The position numbers were made by a program, and so were the translations under genes. The notes under the pieces are model-generated. The model had not been told where the DNA came from. It searched no databases and saw nothing but the letters and a program-made list of their open reading frames with translations. Of a stretch of 64,000 nt of DNA, positions 38,200 through 51,100 are shown one piece after another. This stretch comes from Albifimbria verrucaria. Taxonomy: Eukaryota; Ascomycota; Sordariomycetes; Hypocreales; Stachybotryaceae. Where the stretch lies: contig JAHREC010000009.1 in assembly GCA_020081605.1 (NCBI GenBank), positions 372,001 to 436,000 on the forward strand. Reading direction: 5' to 3'. Position 1 is the stretch's first letter, and each line of letters starts with the position of its first letter.

Positions 38200-38432
38200 G
38201 TGATACATATGCGCGAGACTAAGGGAGGAGTTGTAACATATAAGCAGCTGCCTAGAGGCTATATCACGGTTACATAGGGAGATTAAAAGTAAAAGAATAT
38301 AAAGGATTTATTTTTAGTAAAAACCGTTTATTTATTTATTCGGTAAGTAGAAGATTTGAAAGAAAGAAAAAATCATTTCTTATTTATTGGTACTTTGTAA
38401 ACTATTCTAAAGTTTTACTTTTTTAAAAAATA
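38200..38432. other. AT-rich spacer between convergent transporter genes
   Basis: The 3' ends of the AceTr and ABC transporter genes face each other here. Bases 38280-38430 are strongly AT-rich with runs of purines and TTTATT. This fits 3' untranslated sequence; no gene was seen. Confidence 0.45.
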
Positions 38433-41400
38433 TCATGACTCGTGAGCATCGTTCTGGAAGGCTCTATAAAGGCCTTTGAATGCGGAATCCTGTTTCACGA
38501 GTAGCTGGGGCTTATCATATTCCAAGACTGCTCCGTCTCTCAAGACAGCAACTTTATCAAAGTTGAGGATGGAGTCCAGCTTATGCGTGACTGCAATAAC
38601 TGTGCATCCCGCGCACCACGACCAGAGGAGGTCCTCTATAACTTTGCCAGTCGCAGCATCCAGGCTATCGAGGAGTTTAGTTAACTTGCAGTCCAGTATT
38701 ACGTCAAGCGACACACATTACTGACCTGCTGATGAACTCATCCAAGATAAGGATTGTTGGCTTGCGCAACATGGCTCTTGCAAAAACAAAGAGCTGCGCT
38801 TCACCTTTGGAAAAGAATTTTTCGTCCACGATTGCATCCATTCCTCCGCGTGGAGCGAGTTTTTCCCAAAGATTCACTTTCTGGAGCGCGTCGACCATGT
38901 CACTCTCCGACGCATTTCCAGACGGATCAAGATTGAACCTAATAGAACCGTCCAAGAGACAAACTTCTTGAGGCACTGCAACGATTTTGGAGCGTACAAA
39001 CTCATGTGGTAGCTTGGAAATATCGACACCATCGATCACGATTGAACCAGCGTCAAGATCGATCAGCCGAAGAAGCGATAGGGTCAAAGAACTTTTGCCG
39101 CTGCATAAATGATTAATGGTGGTTTACAGTAGAGTTATCATGAAATCGGGATATTACCTTCCAGTTCGTCCGCAAATGGCAACCTTATGCCCAGGTTCGA
39201 TATCAAGAGATACTTTGCTGAGGGCAACTTTAGATCTGTTAAGGCGTTAGGCGTTTCGCAAATATACTTAAGTAAGTGGAAGGCGAATGCTTACCCATAT
39301 GAAGCGGAAGCGGCCTGAATCTGAATGCTGCCACTTCTGGGCCAGGACTCTGAGCTTGTACCCTTGTATCATCATCAGGTGTTATTTCACGTTCGGTTTT
39401 GCTGTGAAACCCTTAATACGCATTACCGCACCAAGGGCTACTTCCATCATAATCCAGAAAGTGACCAGCGTCTTAGCCGAGCCACTCAGGCCTAATATAG
39501 TGTTTAAGCCAATTCCCATATAACGGGGCCCAATCTGCTCTCGAAGCGTAGTCGTAATGACAATAAAAATCACAGCAACCAGTGCAACAACCATATCGAT
39601 GGAGTAACTCAACCAACATTGTATGCACGTAAGCAAGTAACTTGGACGTTGAGAATCATCGAGAACGATAAATGCTTTATCCAAGAACCTGTCCTCCCAA
39701 CCCTGAGCTCTAATCGTCAAAAGGCCATTTAATGTCTCGATCACATGAGAATTAATGGCAGCTTTGTATTCGATATCAAGCAGTCGTAGTTGTCGTGACG
39801 TGCGGAGGTAAAAGTGCTGAATAGCGTATAGAGTTACTACAAGTATAGGGAAAATTGCTGCCATGTATCTAGAAGATACCGAAGCAATGATAAAATTTGC
39901 AAGGGCAAGGGCAAGAGCTGCGCGATTCATTAGCAACTTCTGTCACACACTTCAAGTTAAGGTGAATACCTGTAGCAGCGCCAAAACCAGCAGCAGGCAA
40001 CTCCATATCAATCAAGCGAAGGTCCTCACTAAATCGGTTGATAGTAATACCGTTGTCAACTGAATAATGAAATGACATGGGTGCTCTGAGAACGTACGAG
40101 TTAATAGTGAATCAAGTGGATATGAGTAATGAAACGTACTGAGACACAGTGTCTGCCAGACAATGGTGAAAATGGATGCCGCAGCGGTTGATGACGGTGA
40201 TAATCAGAAGCCTATTTCATTGTCAATTCTCAATATCAGGTTAGATGTTGAGGGCCCGTACCAGATGCCAAGCCCTGCAGCCAGCATTGAACCAACACCA
40301 AAGGCAACATAAACACCAAGCCATTTTCCCAAGTCAGCACTAGGATCAGGTGAGGTAGCCCACCATCCCAACCAAATTGCTGCATTCGTTAGTTCGTCTT
40401 CGCGTTTTTCACTGAACTTAGCGCTTACTTGGAAAGGAACCACAAAGGCATACACAACCATTGAAAGAGCAAAGATCAACAGCGTACGCTTGCCTGCCGC
40501 ATTCGCATAGACTTTATACATGCCCCAATCACCGAATCTTCGTGAAAGATCCTCCTCTTCTTGGATATGGGAAGTGAGACGGAGGCTGGCTGGAAGATTA
40601 GTTGAGTTCAGTGGCAGTGTTACTTCTGATTTCTCGTCCGCCTTGCTGCTACGAGCTGTGGGAACTTGCAGTATCTTGAGTACATCGTCTGTGCCCTCAG
40701 ATCTACTAAGACGTCCCCTATCACTGAGAACATATATACTTCTCGCGTATTTGGCAACGTGATCTACATTGCGTCAAGTCAGTTAGAGTGACTATTGGAC
40801 ACATCGGCTTGATACTCACCGTCTGACGAAGCGAGGACTGTAGTCACATGTCCAACTCGAAGAATTCCCTTCTCTCCCCAGAGCCGTTCACAGACAGTAC
40901 TCATTGTTGTGGCATCGAGACCGGTCAGAACGTCGTCTAGAATAAGAAGTTCTGTCCTCGAGTATAGAGCTCGTGCAAGCGCCTAAAAATATTAATATCA
41001 TGCCTTTTCTAGTATCGGAGTTTGGGATGGGCATACAAGACGCTGTTTTTGACCACCGCTCATTGAAACTCCCGAAGAACCAGCAATGGTATCTTCACCA
41101 TCAGGCCAGTCCTGCAGATCCTGCTCAAGAGCACAAGCTCTAATGACAGAATCGTACCATGCCTGATCGACTCTATCGCCGCCGATGATTATGTCTCGAA
41201 CCTTTGCATTAGTGACCCACGGAACTTGACCACAGTACGCTACCCGCGAGTACTCTGTTCGGATACTTCCTTTGAAATCAGACAGCTCCCTAATAGGACT
41301 TTTAACAAGGTAGACTTTCCACAGCCGACAGGTCCAAACACCACTGTAAGCTGGTCTCTCTGAATTTCCCATTCTGGGATCTCGATTACAGGATCAACCC

Positions 41401-43777
41401 CTCCTTTCCATGTATGACTTCCTTGGATAGAAGCGATTATATGTGGGCCAAGACCGGCGGGTCTTGCAGATTGCTTTCCCGAATGAATGGAGGTATTGGT
41501 TGTATCAGCGGCTCCGTCTTTTGAATCTAAGAAAACGATACTTTGATCTGATGGCTTCTCGCCTGGGCCCGTTGCACCAGCCTCTTTGATCTGCCATGAT
41601 AATCTGCGGTTGTCAATTCTCTTCCGTCGATTCAAATGATCTTGGACACGTTGAAAGGAAGCCAAGCCAGCAGCAATCGTCGGTAGGGCTAGTACAACAG
41701 CAGTAAGCGGGCCACTAAGTAAGTAAAGCACAGAATAGGCTGTGAAGACTGTTGAGATGGTTGCGGAAACCTGACCATTAACTGAAAGCCCTGCGTAGAG
41801 ACAGAAAGTGAGAATAGGACTCCAGACAGTGGCAGATATGACTATGAAAGTGGTTAGAATATGTTGCACCTTAAAAACGAGGAAATCACGAACGTAAGAC
41901 CATTGAGCCTCCCAAGAGTAAGCGAAATTTCATGGATGTCTTCAACTCTTGCTCTCTAAGATTTCGTAGAATTTGGAAAGCGACTTCAGTCAAGGCAGAG
42001 ATCTTGAGCCCTTTGATATTTCCAAGAGTTTTTGTGGTTGCTGTGACACGTACTTGGGTGGCTTGAATCCAGGCCGCTTGGGCGGGACCTGATGGAAGAG
42101 CCAAGCATATTGTTCCTACGAGTGTAACTAGGCAATAGTGAGACATGTTTTAATACACAGACAGGGTCCAGAAAGAGGAGTTGCATACCAACTGTGACAC
42201 CCAAAGGCATAGCGCAAGCAGCACCCAGCTCACGGTAAACCAGATAAATTGCAATTATGATTTCAACAAGGCTACCCCATACATCATGAAACTGGAACAT
42301 GACTTCCATTAATGTCTCTGTGTCAGTTCCTACTAGAGTCAGAGCTGCCGTTGGGTCCGTGTCCAGCGCGCATGAATCCAGCTTCAGTGACTCTGCGTAA
42401 ATAAGGGATATTATACTCCCTCGTAGTGTCGTACAGACGCGTCGGACGCGCCAGGAATATTGCCCAAACGATATCTATCCCGGTTTGAGCTTGTGTTTGA
42501 TAACAAAGAAGAATATTGGTAGACTTACAGCCCAACCTATATAAACAATGGCAAATGCCCCAATCAGACCATAACCGGTGTTGTCGAATGGCTGCCCTTG
42601 TGGCAGAATAGCGAATTCGATGGCTCGGGCGATGAGAAACGGCTGAGCATATGTGAAGCCTATCTGCAGAAGTCTTGCTGGGACGCAAGCTAGGACTGGA
42701 CGCGCAAACACGCGGAGCCAAGTGATGAATAGGACACCAGGCACTGTCTTGTCAGGAACTACTCAAATCAGCCTTCGGACTTTTGTAGTAAGAGACGTTA
42801 GAGACAAGATTTACCATTTTCCCACGCTGTTGTCATGGGCCCATACAGCTGCCTTGCGCCCAGGGAATGCTCCAAGGGAATCAAATCATCCAAACAAAGA
42901 TTTTTCTTGTAGCCGGTAAGAAACAACGAATTTAACCACCAAAAGACGGTGTTGCTAAGAATTGTTCTTGTACCCTCCCTAGGTGTGTTGGCATAGCGTT
43001 CTATGAGCAGAATTCGTTTTCAACAGACTCGACAACCAATTGAAGGACACGCAGTGCTATACAGACAGTATGTAATGATGGAATGAGGCGGTTGGTGCCA
43101 ATCATCCACAAAGTACGCGTTCGCGCCATATCTGTGATGATGAAGAGGAAAAGGTATGCTGAAACAAGAAGCGAAGGTCTAAAAGACCTCTGGTGCTCAA
43201 GCCACGATAGCAGGAAAATACCAACAGAGGAGACGAAAACCACAGTCGCAGTAGGAACAGTGAGGGTGTATGAACAATAGTTGAGTTGGAAGTAGTGGCC
43301 CATACTCCAAGCAAGGCCGCTGTACACGCGACCAGTGTAATTGAGATGACCTTGTTTAATTGTGAGAGTCAGTGACCATATTTGCACGAGATGTGTACAC
43401 CAGTAGGTGAACTGGATTGCCCCTTGTTCTCGTTGACTACATTCATAATTGAGGTTTGCCGAGATGCTTACACAAGGACCATTCGATCGAGAAGCAGCTT
43501 AACACTGGATGCAAAGTGGAGAGATGAAGAGTGAATAGAACCAACCTACCGCTTTGATGGGCTGCAAATAGCCTGCCTGAACTTTGACATCTGCACGAGA
43601 GAGTTGCCAGATGCGCAAAGGCAACACAGCCAGAAAAATACATTGTAGAGGTAGACACAAAATTGCTTCTTCAAATTTCAGCGTAAAATCGAAGCCACCA
43701 CGGCAATTTGGGCCAGCCCAAGGACCGAAGTCGTTATCAACGACAGCCGGACATGCCAACTCGCTTTGTTGAGCCAT
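38433..43777 (-). CDS. ABC transporter, subfamily C (MRP-like), full-length TMD0-TMD1-NBD1-TMD2-NBD2
   Basis: An ATP-driven exporter, probably for the cluster product. The N-terminus (GPNCRGGFDFTLKFEEAIL) is typical of fungal ABC-C proteins with an extra membrane domain. NBD1 has Walker A GPVGCGKST, signature VSMSGGQKQRL and Walker B LLILDDV. TMD2 has APMSF, TINRFSEDLRLIDMELP. NBD2 has GRTGSGKSS and LILDEFISSLDA, but its signature is degenerate (FSKGEAQLF). Clear introns: 43498-43549, 43437-43471, 42759-42814, 42475-42528, 42128-42188, 40983-41036, 40764-40819, 40086-40139, 39236-39294, 39101-39157 and 38665-38725. Apparent missing bases lie near 43011, 41288, 40207, 39398 and 39356. Two places, about 41890-41920 and 39945-39985, are unresolved: introns near 30 nt, or more missing bases. 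The minus-strand start at 43777 is the first ATG before the conserved N-terminus. Confidence 0.87.
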
Positions 43778-45175
43778 TACTGGGCTGTTCAATGTAACTC
43801 AGACAATAGAAATAGACAAGGAGCGAAAGACCAGGAACTAAGGAAATGGTCATTCAATTCTTGGGTATTGGGGAGACGATTGATGGGGAGAGAAAATGTT
43901 ACAGATGCATCACCATGACCTCTTGCATAGAATAACCACGGCCTGAGGCTGCAGGGTCGAATGACTGAGCGGATACACGTTGGCAACTGGGCTAACATGG
44001 TGCATTATATGAGGGACAGGGGGTTTCTGGGCGATTGAACATAGTACCAACGTAATAAATTGCTGTCGTCAGCAGCAGGACGGTATTGGGCTTGCTATAG
44101 GAGTGCTACCCTTTGAACGTGGCCCTTTATGATCAATATGCCACTTGAGCAGATGAATGCGACAGATTCTGTCATGAAATAACTGAAAGACAAGGTCTAA
44201 ATTCGCGTAATGAGTTGTCCAGTAGAGTTGATCCAGTTGAATGCTAGGAGAAATATTCTTGGCCATGCTGATTGCTACAAAGGCGAGAAATCACTCTTTG
44301 ATCGCACATACCTGGTTCTGCAAATATTGGTAACTGTATAGCCCCTGCTTGTGACGCATGAGAGCTGAGACAGGGGCCTTGTTAGGGTCTAGGCGGTTGT
44401 CAGATGACCCAATTCGACTGGTTACTTCGCTGGACGAGTCATATTGGAACTTGTATTACGAGAACACGCAACGCTCCACGTCAGCCCCTATCCCCGGGTT
44501 ATTCCCGGTGTACAACGAATGGCCGAGCTTCTTTGAACACAACGGACGGCCAGCCAGGCATTGCCTGTCGCAGGTTTCCACTACCCTAGAGGAAATGCGA
44601 ACATTCTCGTCAGAGGATTATACCAATTTTCATGTTGCAATTTTGTATTGAGAATGTGATTGCTGTTACGATAGAATAGTTTGTATTATTTAGATGGGAT
44701 TGCGAATATTTCATGGTTCATCTCACGCAATGCTGGGCCACCCAACGATCAAGACAGCGTAGACACACTTGCCCGTGAAGTTATCTAGCTCGACGACCAG
44801 TAAACATCATGAATTTAACACGTCCATCTACTGTTTAGTTTCAAGAAACATACGAACCTAAGCCATTGGGCATCTTATCATAGGAGGAAGCACAATGAGA
44901 CTGTAAAGTAATAAGGACTGTTGCAAGGCGACTATCAACTAGTCTAATATACATAAAACCGAGGCATTCGCAATACACCTGGCTGAAACTATTTGTTTCA
45001 TTGCTTCATTGACCAGCTACCTAACATACTTATTACTGTGGATAACCGAAGTATCGTAATTTTAACAAAACCAGAACAACTGAGTGGTTTTTAGGATAAT
45101 ATAGAGATAATTATTTCAAGGACGAATGGTGTAATAGAACGTAATGGGGTCCTCCGCCAATTTCATATGTTTCCC
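43778..45175. other. 1.4-kb intergenic region upstream of the ABC transporter
   Basis: It holds the ABC transporter promoter and the PKS 3' end. An open frame of 97 codons at 44358-44651 (+) has no recognisable family and I do not call it a gene. No repeats or RNA genes were seen. Confidence 0.45.
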
Positions 45176-48100
45176 TTAAGCTTCAATCGTCACCAATCTC
45201 GACTCCTTCATCACGATACCTGCCAACTCGCGAATGCTTCCAGACTTTCGCAGCACTAGCATTGGGATATTGGCCTGCAAATAAGCTCCAATCCAGTTTC
45301 TGAGCTCCACAGCAACAAGTGAATCCACCCCATAATCATCCAAACTGCGATCCTCGGAGAGATACTTCAAGGACGTAGCAAAAAGCTTGGCTAGCTGTTG
45401 CAGGATAGCTTGACAGATACATTGGAGTGCATCGTCGGCCGTCTTAGCTGCTACAATAGACTCTGCGACATCGCCGGAACCACCTGACTCTTGCTTCACT
45501 CCGTCGTTTCGGCGAAGGTGTCGGAACTTGGCATCGTCAATCCAGACACCCTTTCGAAGACCACGTTCATTACCGGTAGGAATGAGACCGACAGAAGATT
45601 GGCAGCCGGTCCTAGAGTGTGAGGTTGAGACAATATAATCGAGGTTGGCGAGGAGCTCCGCAACTGTAATTGTGCCAAAACCCTGTCTACGCAGAGCCGC
45701 AGCAACCTCAGGGTTCTCGCTAACAAAGCCGCTGTTCACAACGCATCCGACATTGAGCGAGTACGCTGGAAGACCTTGCTTGTGGCGATAATGCGCGAGA
45801 GCGTCTTGATAAGCACACGCTCCTGCGTAATTGGACTGACCAGGGTTACCGCTGACCGCGACCGCTGAAGACATGAGAATGAAGAAGTCAATGCTCTTAG
45901 GTAAAACCTGATGCAGGTTCCAGGAGCCATCTGTTTTGGGGAGGGTAGCTGACTTCCACTGCTGGTAAGTCATGTCTTGGAACAGAGCATCCTAATGAGG
46001 AGGGGTTTAGTAAAACAGAACACGAAGATGATGGGTTAAGGCATAGCAACATACCTGGATGACCATGGCGGAGTGGATCACACCGCGCAGAACTGAAGCC
46101 TTTCCAATACCCGCAACCAACGCTCTAACATCATCAAGGGAGGTGACGTCGCATTTCTTCACCTCCAAGACCACATTCTGCTCTTCCATCTCGGCAATTA
46201 AAGCCCCAGCTTCAGAATCAATGTGAGCAGATCGTGAGGCTGTTATAATGTGGCGAGCACCAAGACTGGCCATCCACCTTATGATTGCCTTTCCAAGGCC
46301 ACCCATACCACCAACAATAAGATATACGCCATCCTGCTTGAATTGGGGAGCTGACGGAGCTCGTGGAATTATCTATATGAATAACTATGTCAGTATCTGG
46401 AAGTATATCTGCTCCTTGAGAAGACCTACCTTGGCTTGCTGTCCTTCCTCAACTGTAAGGATCACCTTTCCAATGTGTTTTCCGGCTTGAATTTGGCGAA
46501 ATGCGGTTTCCATGTCAGAGATCGGCATTGTAGTAATTGAAGTAGGACGAACAGCGCCGCTAGCCATCAAGTAGATAACATCTTGCAGTAAGCGCTTCAC
46601 CAAAGGCTTATTGTCCTCGATGAGCAAGGCCAAATCCACGTAGGCGAATGTGATATTTCTTAGCAAAAATCTTGTGGGCATCAACATATCGTCTTGGAAA
46701 TCCTTTCGTCCTATTTCAACGAACCTGCCATAGGGTGCAACACTATTGCAGGACTCTCGAAACATATCACCACCGAGGGAGTTCAAGACGACATCGACAC
46801 CGCCTTTGGAAGTTGCTTGTCTGATCTTGCGTCCGAACGCGGTGGACCGACTTGAGAAAATGTGATCTTCAGCAAGGCCATATGTTTCCATGAGAAACTT
46901 TTTCTTCTGCTGGCTGCTCACTGTGGCGTAAACTTCCGCACCGAGATGCTGAGCCAACATGATGGCGGCTTGGCCTACAGCACCAGCAGCGGAATGAATG
47001 AGCACAGTCTCCCCACTCTTGAGACGCCCTTGGTCTACAAGAGAGTAATATACCGTTGCCCAGACGATGGGAAGTGAAGCCGCCTCTTCAAAACTGAGGT
47101 TCTTGGGTATAATAGCACAGCAATCTCCATGAACCCGGGGCTGGTTAGTGTATGAGCGTGAATAGTAGCAGCATACTGCATCTCCTATCCTGAAACGGGA
47201 CTTCATATTGGAGCCGACTTCAGTGACGATGCCGCTGCAGTCATTCCTCATCTCAGTAATACCCTCAAGCTGACCAGCGGCGATGAGAACATCCTTGAAG
47301 TTGATACTTGCAGCACGCAACTCGACACGAATTTCATCGGGATGAAGTACGGCCTCAGTTTCCTCTGGAATCCATCTTATTGTATCCAAAAGGCCAGGAA
47401 TCTGGGTCTGTGCATACAAAGTCCTGCTATTATCCACGAAAGTAGCCATCTCTGGAGCCAGGGTTCCGCTCACGCCTCGAATATGACGCTCCACTTCTTC
47501 ATTATGAGTGGCTCGTGGGACGTACAGCTGTCCGTTGTGCTCAGAGAATTCATTCTCAACTTCTGACGATGTTCTTTTGAGATCAAACGAAGGACTTCTC
47601 AATAGACCATCGATGATAGTCGCATAAGTGTTGGCCTCGGTGGACTGGTCAAAGTCAAGGGTGACAAGACGAATGTTAGGATGCTCGATTCTGATGCAGC
47701 GTGCGTATCCAGCAAGGAGGCCTGCAGTAGGGTTGGTCACATCTCTTGTTGCTCCTTTTGAGAGAAGAAGAACAGCTTTAGAGGAAAGAAGCCTTCTACG
47801 GAACGCTTCCCATCCACTATGTGTGATGTTCGTGGCAAGGACCTCGCAGACCTCGGGTAGGAAGATCGCGGTTGTAAGCGACTCAGAAGCTGCTTCAAGC
47901 TCAGAGCTCTGAACATTCTCGGAATTTAGTTCCTTCGACAAGCCATCAATGAGTTGCTGTGTCTGCATTGATTTTTTCTCGTAGTACACCACCTCCACAG
48001 GGAAGGGCATAATATGAGTCTTGGCCTCTGTGGCTGTGGCGACGAATACGCTGATGGTACCACCCATATCATCGCTCTGATCTTTGAAAGTAGCTGCAGT

Positions 48101-51100
48101 ATTTTTGAAACCATGGGCTTGAAGTGTATTTTTCCATTGATCATCGGAGATGAGTGGAGACGTCTTTCGCCCGTCCTCATACCCAGCCCACCAACCAGGA
48201 AGTGAACCAAAGACTAGATTGTAGTAAATCTCTTCCTTCGTGATCTCCATCAACATGAAGACACCTCCGGGTCGCAACAGTGACCTGGCTCGCTTGATGG
48301 TGTTACTAAGCTCTTTGGTAGCATGGATGACATTGCAAGCAATGACAAGATCGTAGCTACCCTCCTCGAACCCCTGATTGGCAACGTCAAGTTCAATATC
48401 CAGAACTCGGTAGTCAACTACACTGGAGTAAGCAGAGAGACGCTCTCTGGCAGCCTCGAAGAAACTAGACGAGATATCTGTGAAGTCATATTTGGTGATC
48501 TTGCTCCTGCCACTGGGACACAGCGATCCCAACATGGCCTCAGATGCGGAGCCAGTACCGGCGCCAATTTCGAGAACCTTCATGTTGGGACTTTGTTTAA
48601 CGAGCTCGGTGCAATAGGCAGCCATTTGGACGTAACAGGCTTTGCACCGTTCGTTGGAATACAGGGATGACAAAAGTCCGTTCTGGCTCAAAAGTGACAA
48701 AGGCTCAACCTGCCCTCTCATAATACCAGCTAGGTTTTGTCCTATAATATCAACAGCGTCTCGTTCTTCCTTGAACAGTGAGATATTGGCCTCAATGCTG
48801 TCTGGGATTGACGACTCTGGAGCTGCTTTGACATGGGTGAACATCCACTCATACCACTGGTGGCGGTAGCCTTCAGGAATCTCGCTAAGTGTGACTTCAT
48901 TCAGCGCTGCTTTGATGTAAGAGGCGGCTCTTGCATTCAAATTCCTGTTGTGGGTAGCTGAAGATGGCTGTGCCTGGTGGACACTAGCCAGAGCATTGAG
49001 TTTTGCAGGAGTTATATTCTCGCAGTACGTTGTCCACTGGATTGAGTGGGACAGTTCGCGAAAGCTTCCACCAAGAGACACATCACCAGGAAGTTTGGTG
49101 ACAGTCACGCCCTCGGCTCGAAGAAGCAGTTCCTCTCTTTGGCCGCTTACAGCACCGATGACAACATCAAACGTTAGTGAACCGATACCTCCGCTGGCCT
49201 GGGTAGAATACGTGTTCAGTTGCGATCCTTGTGTCTCGGTGTATTGGGCAGAGATGTACAAGTCTTGGATGAAGCTAGGGACAGCGGGTGAATCAAACCC
49301 TCTTTCCACGACCAAAATAGACGAGAGGCCATGGAAAAGAGCTGCATCAAGGGTGGCTGGGTGAATGATATACTCAGAATTGTCTGTCTCATCTTTAATT
49401 GGCGAAGTCACAGTGCACACCGAAGTATTTGGGCCCACTTGGAGGGTACTAGCACAGTCGAAAGGTGCCCTCCATTCGAGACCCACGTCTCTGCTCAGAG
49501 AATAAAATTTGCGGGAGTTCAGTGTGGTACGGCTTTGTTCGCGGATCTCATTAGCCTCAGATGAGACGAATGTCTCCTCCGAAGAGGTCACGTCGAGACT
49601 GTCCTCAGACTGTTGGTCCGGAACCAGCAATACCTTGACAAGGCCACGACAATGTTCCGTCCAGCTCTGCTCACTTGAAACGGAGAAGATCCTGAATTCC
49701 ATCCAGCTGCTGGAAGAATCACGAGCTGAACGGGGCTCAGGTCGGAGTACGAAGCACAGCTCATGATCTTTCTGGTCGGCTGAGAGGACCAACGCACGCC
49801 CAATATTGACCTTGTGCAGCTTGTAGCCTTTAATTTGGGCTTCGGCATTCTCAGTTAGAGTGTGCCTTTTGGCTGCTTCGAATACCAAGGCAAGATAGCC
49901 CGCAGCTGGAAACACGATTTGACCTTGGATAACGTGATTTTTAAGCCAAGGAACTTGATCAAGCTGAAGATATCGTCTCCATCGAGGCTCCAAAATGTTG
50001 ACATCCGCAGAGAGATTTCCAAGGAGCTCGTGAGGGCGGAACTTTCGATGCCTATAGTCTTTGGAGAGTCTGCTTTCATGCCAATAAGTTTGTCCATGGT
50101 CGAATGCATACGAGGGCACATCGACAAGAAGCTGGCGTGTATGTCTTTTGGACCCGCTGTTGGCTTCGTTGAGGTCGAAAGCAACACCTTCGAGGAACAA
50201 GTTGCCAATACATCCCATCAGTGATTCACTGGCGTCCATCTTACGCTTGAGAGTAGACAGGTACTTTATCTCCTTTGTGTCGACATCCAAAGCCTGAATT
50301 GTTTGCCTAACTGGTGCCTCAAGCTGGGAGTGAGGGCCAACCTCCAAGACGATGTCAACTCGGGCAGTACCATCGTCGGATTGGAGCAGATCCCAGAGAG
50401 CGTCCTCGAAAAGAACAGGAGAGACCAAGTTCTTGACCCAGTAATCAGGGCCCATATCAGTCTCGTCAAGTTCAAACCCTGTTAATGAAGAGATCATAGT
50501 GACTTCTGTCGAGTTGGATTCTTGTGGGAGCTCAATATCCGCCAATGCCTGAGCGTACTCGTTTTCAATACGCTGCATCTGGCTGGAGTGGTACGCCGCA
50601 CCATTAGTTCGTAAGATCCTGTTAAAGATAGAGTCGGCTTCCAGGCGTGCGCTCAAAATCTCGATTGCGGGAAGATCTCCAGAGATTGTGACACTGGAGG
50701 GGCTATTGTAGCACGCAATCTTGACACGAGTGGAGTCATCTCCCATGTTTGCAATGTATTCATCAACAGTCTTTGAGGAAGCTCCGACAGCCATCATGGC
50801 ACCTTGGAGGTTCGGCTCTCGTTGAAGGAGCTCGGTTGTCAGACGACCTCTGTGATAAGAGATCTTAATAGCATCTTCAAAAGTTACTAGGCCCGCACAA
50901 TAAGCGGCCGCGATCTCTCCACTGGAATGGCCGGCAACAGAATTAGGGGTGATCTTGAGAGCTCGAAGAGTCTCGACAAGTGCAAGCTGGATTGTTGTGG
51001 AGAGTGGCTGGCCCAGTCCAGGGTCGTTCACGAGACTCTCGGAGGAATCCTTCTTGAGTTCTTCGAAAACATCCCAGTAGCATCCCAGAGTTTTCAGATG

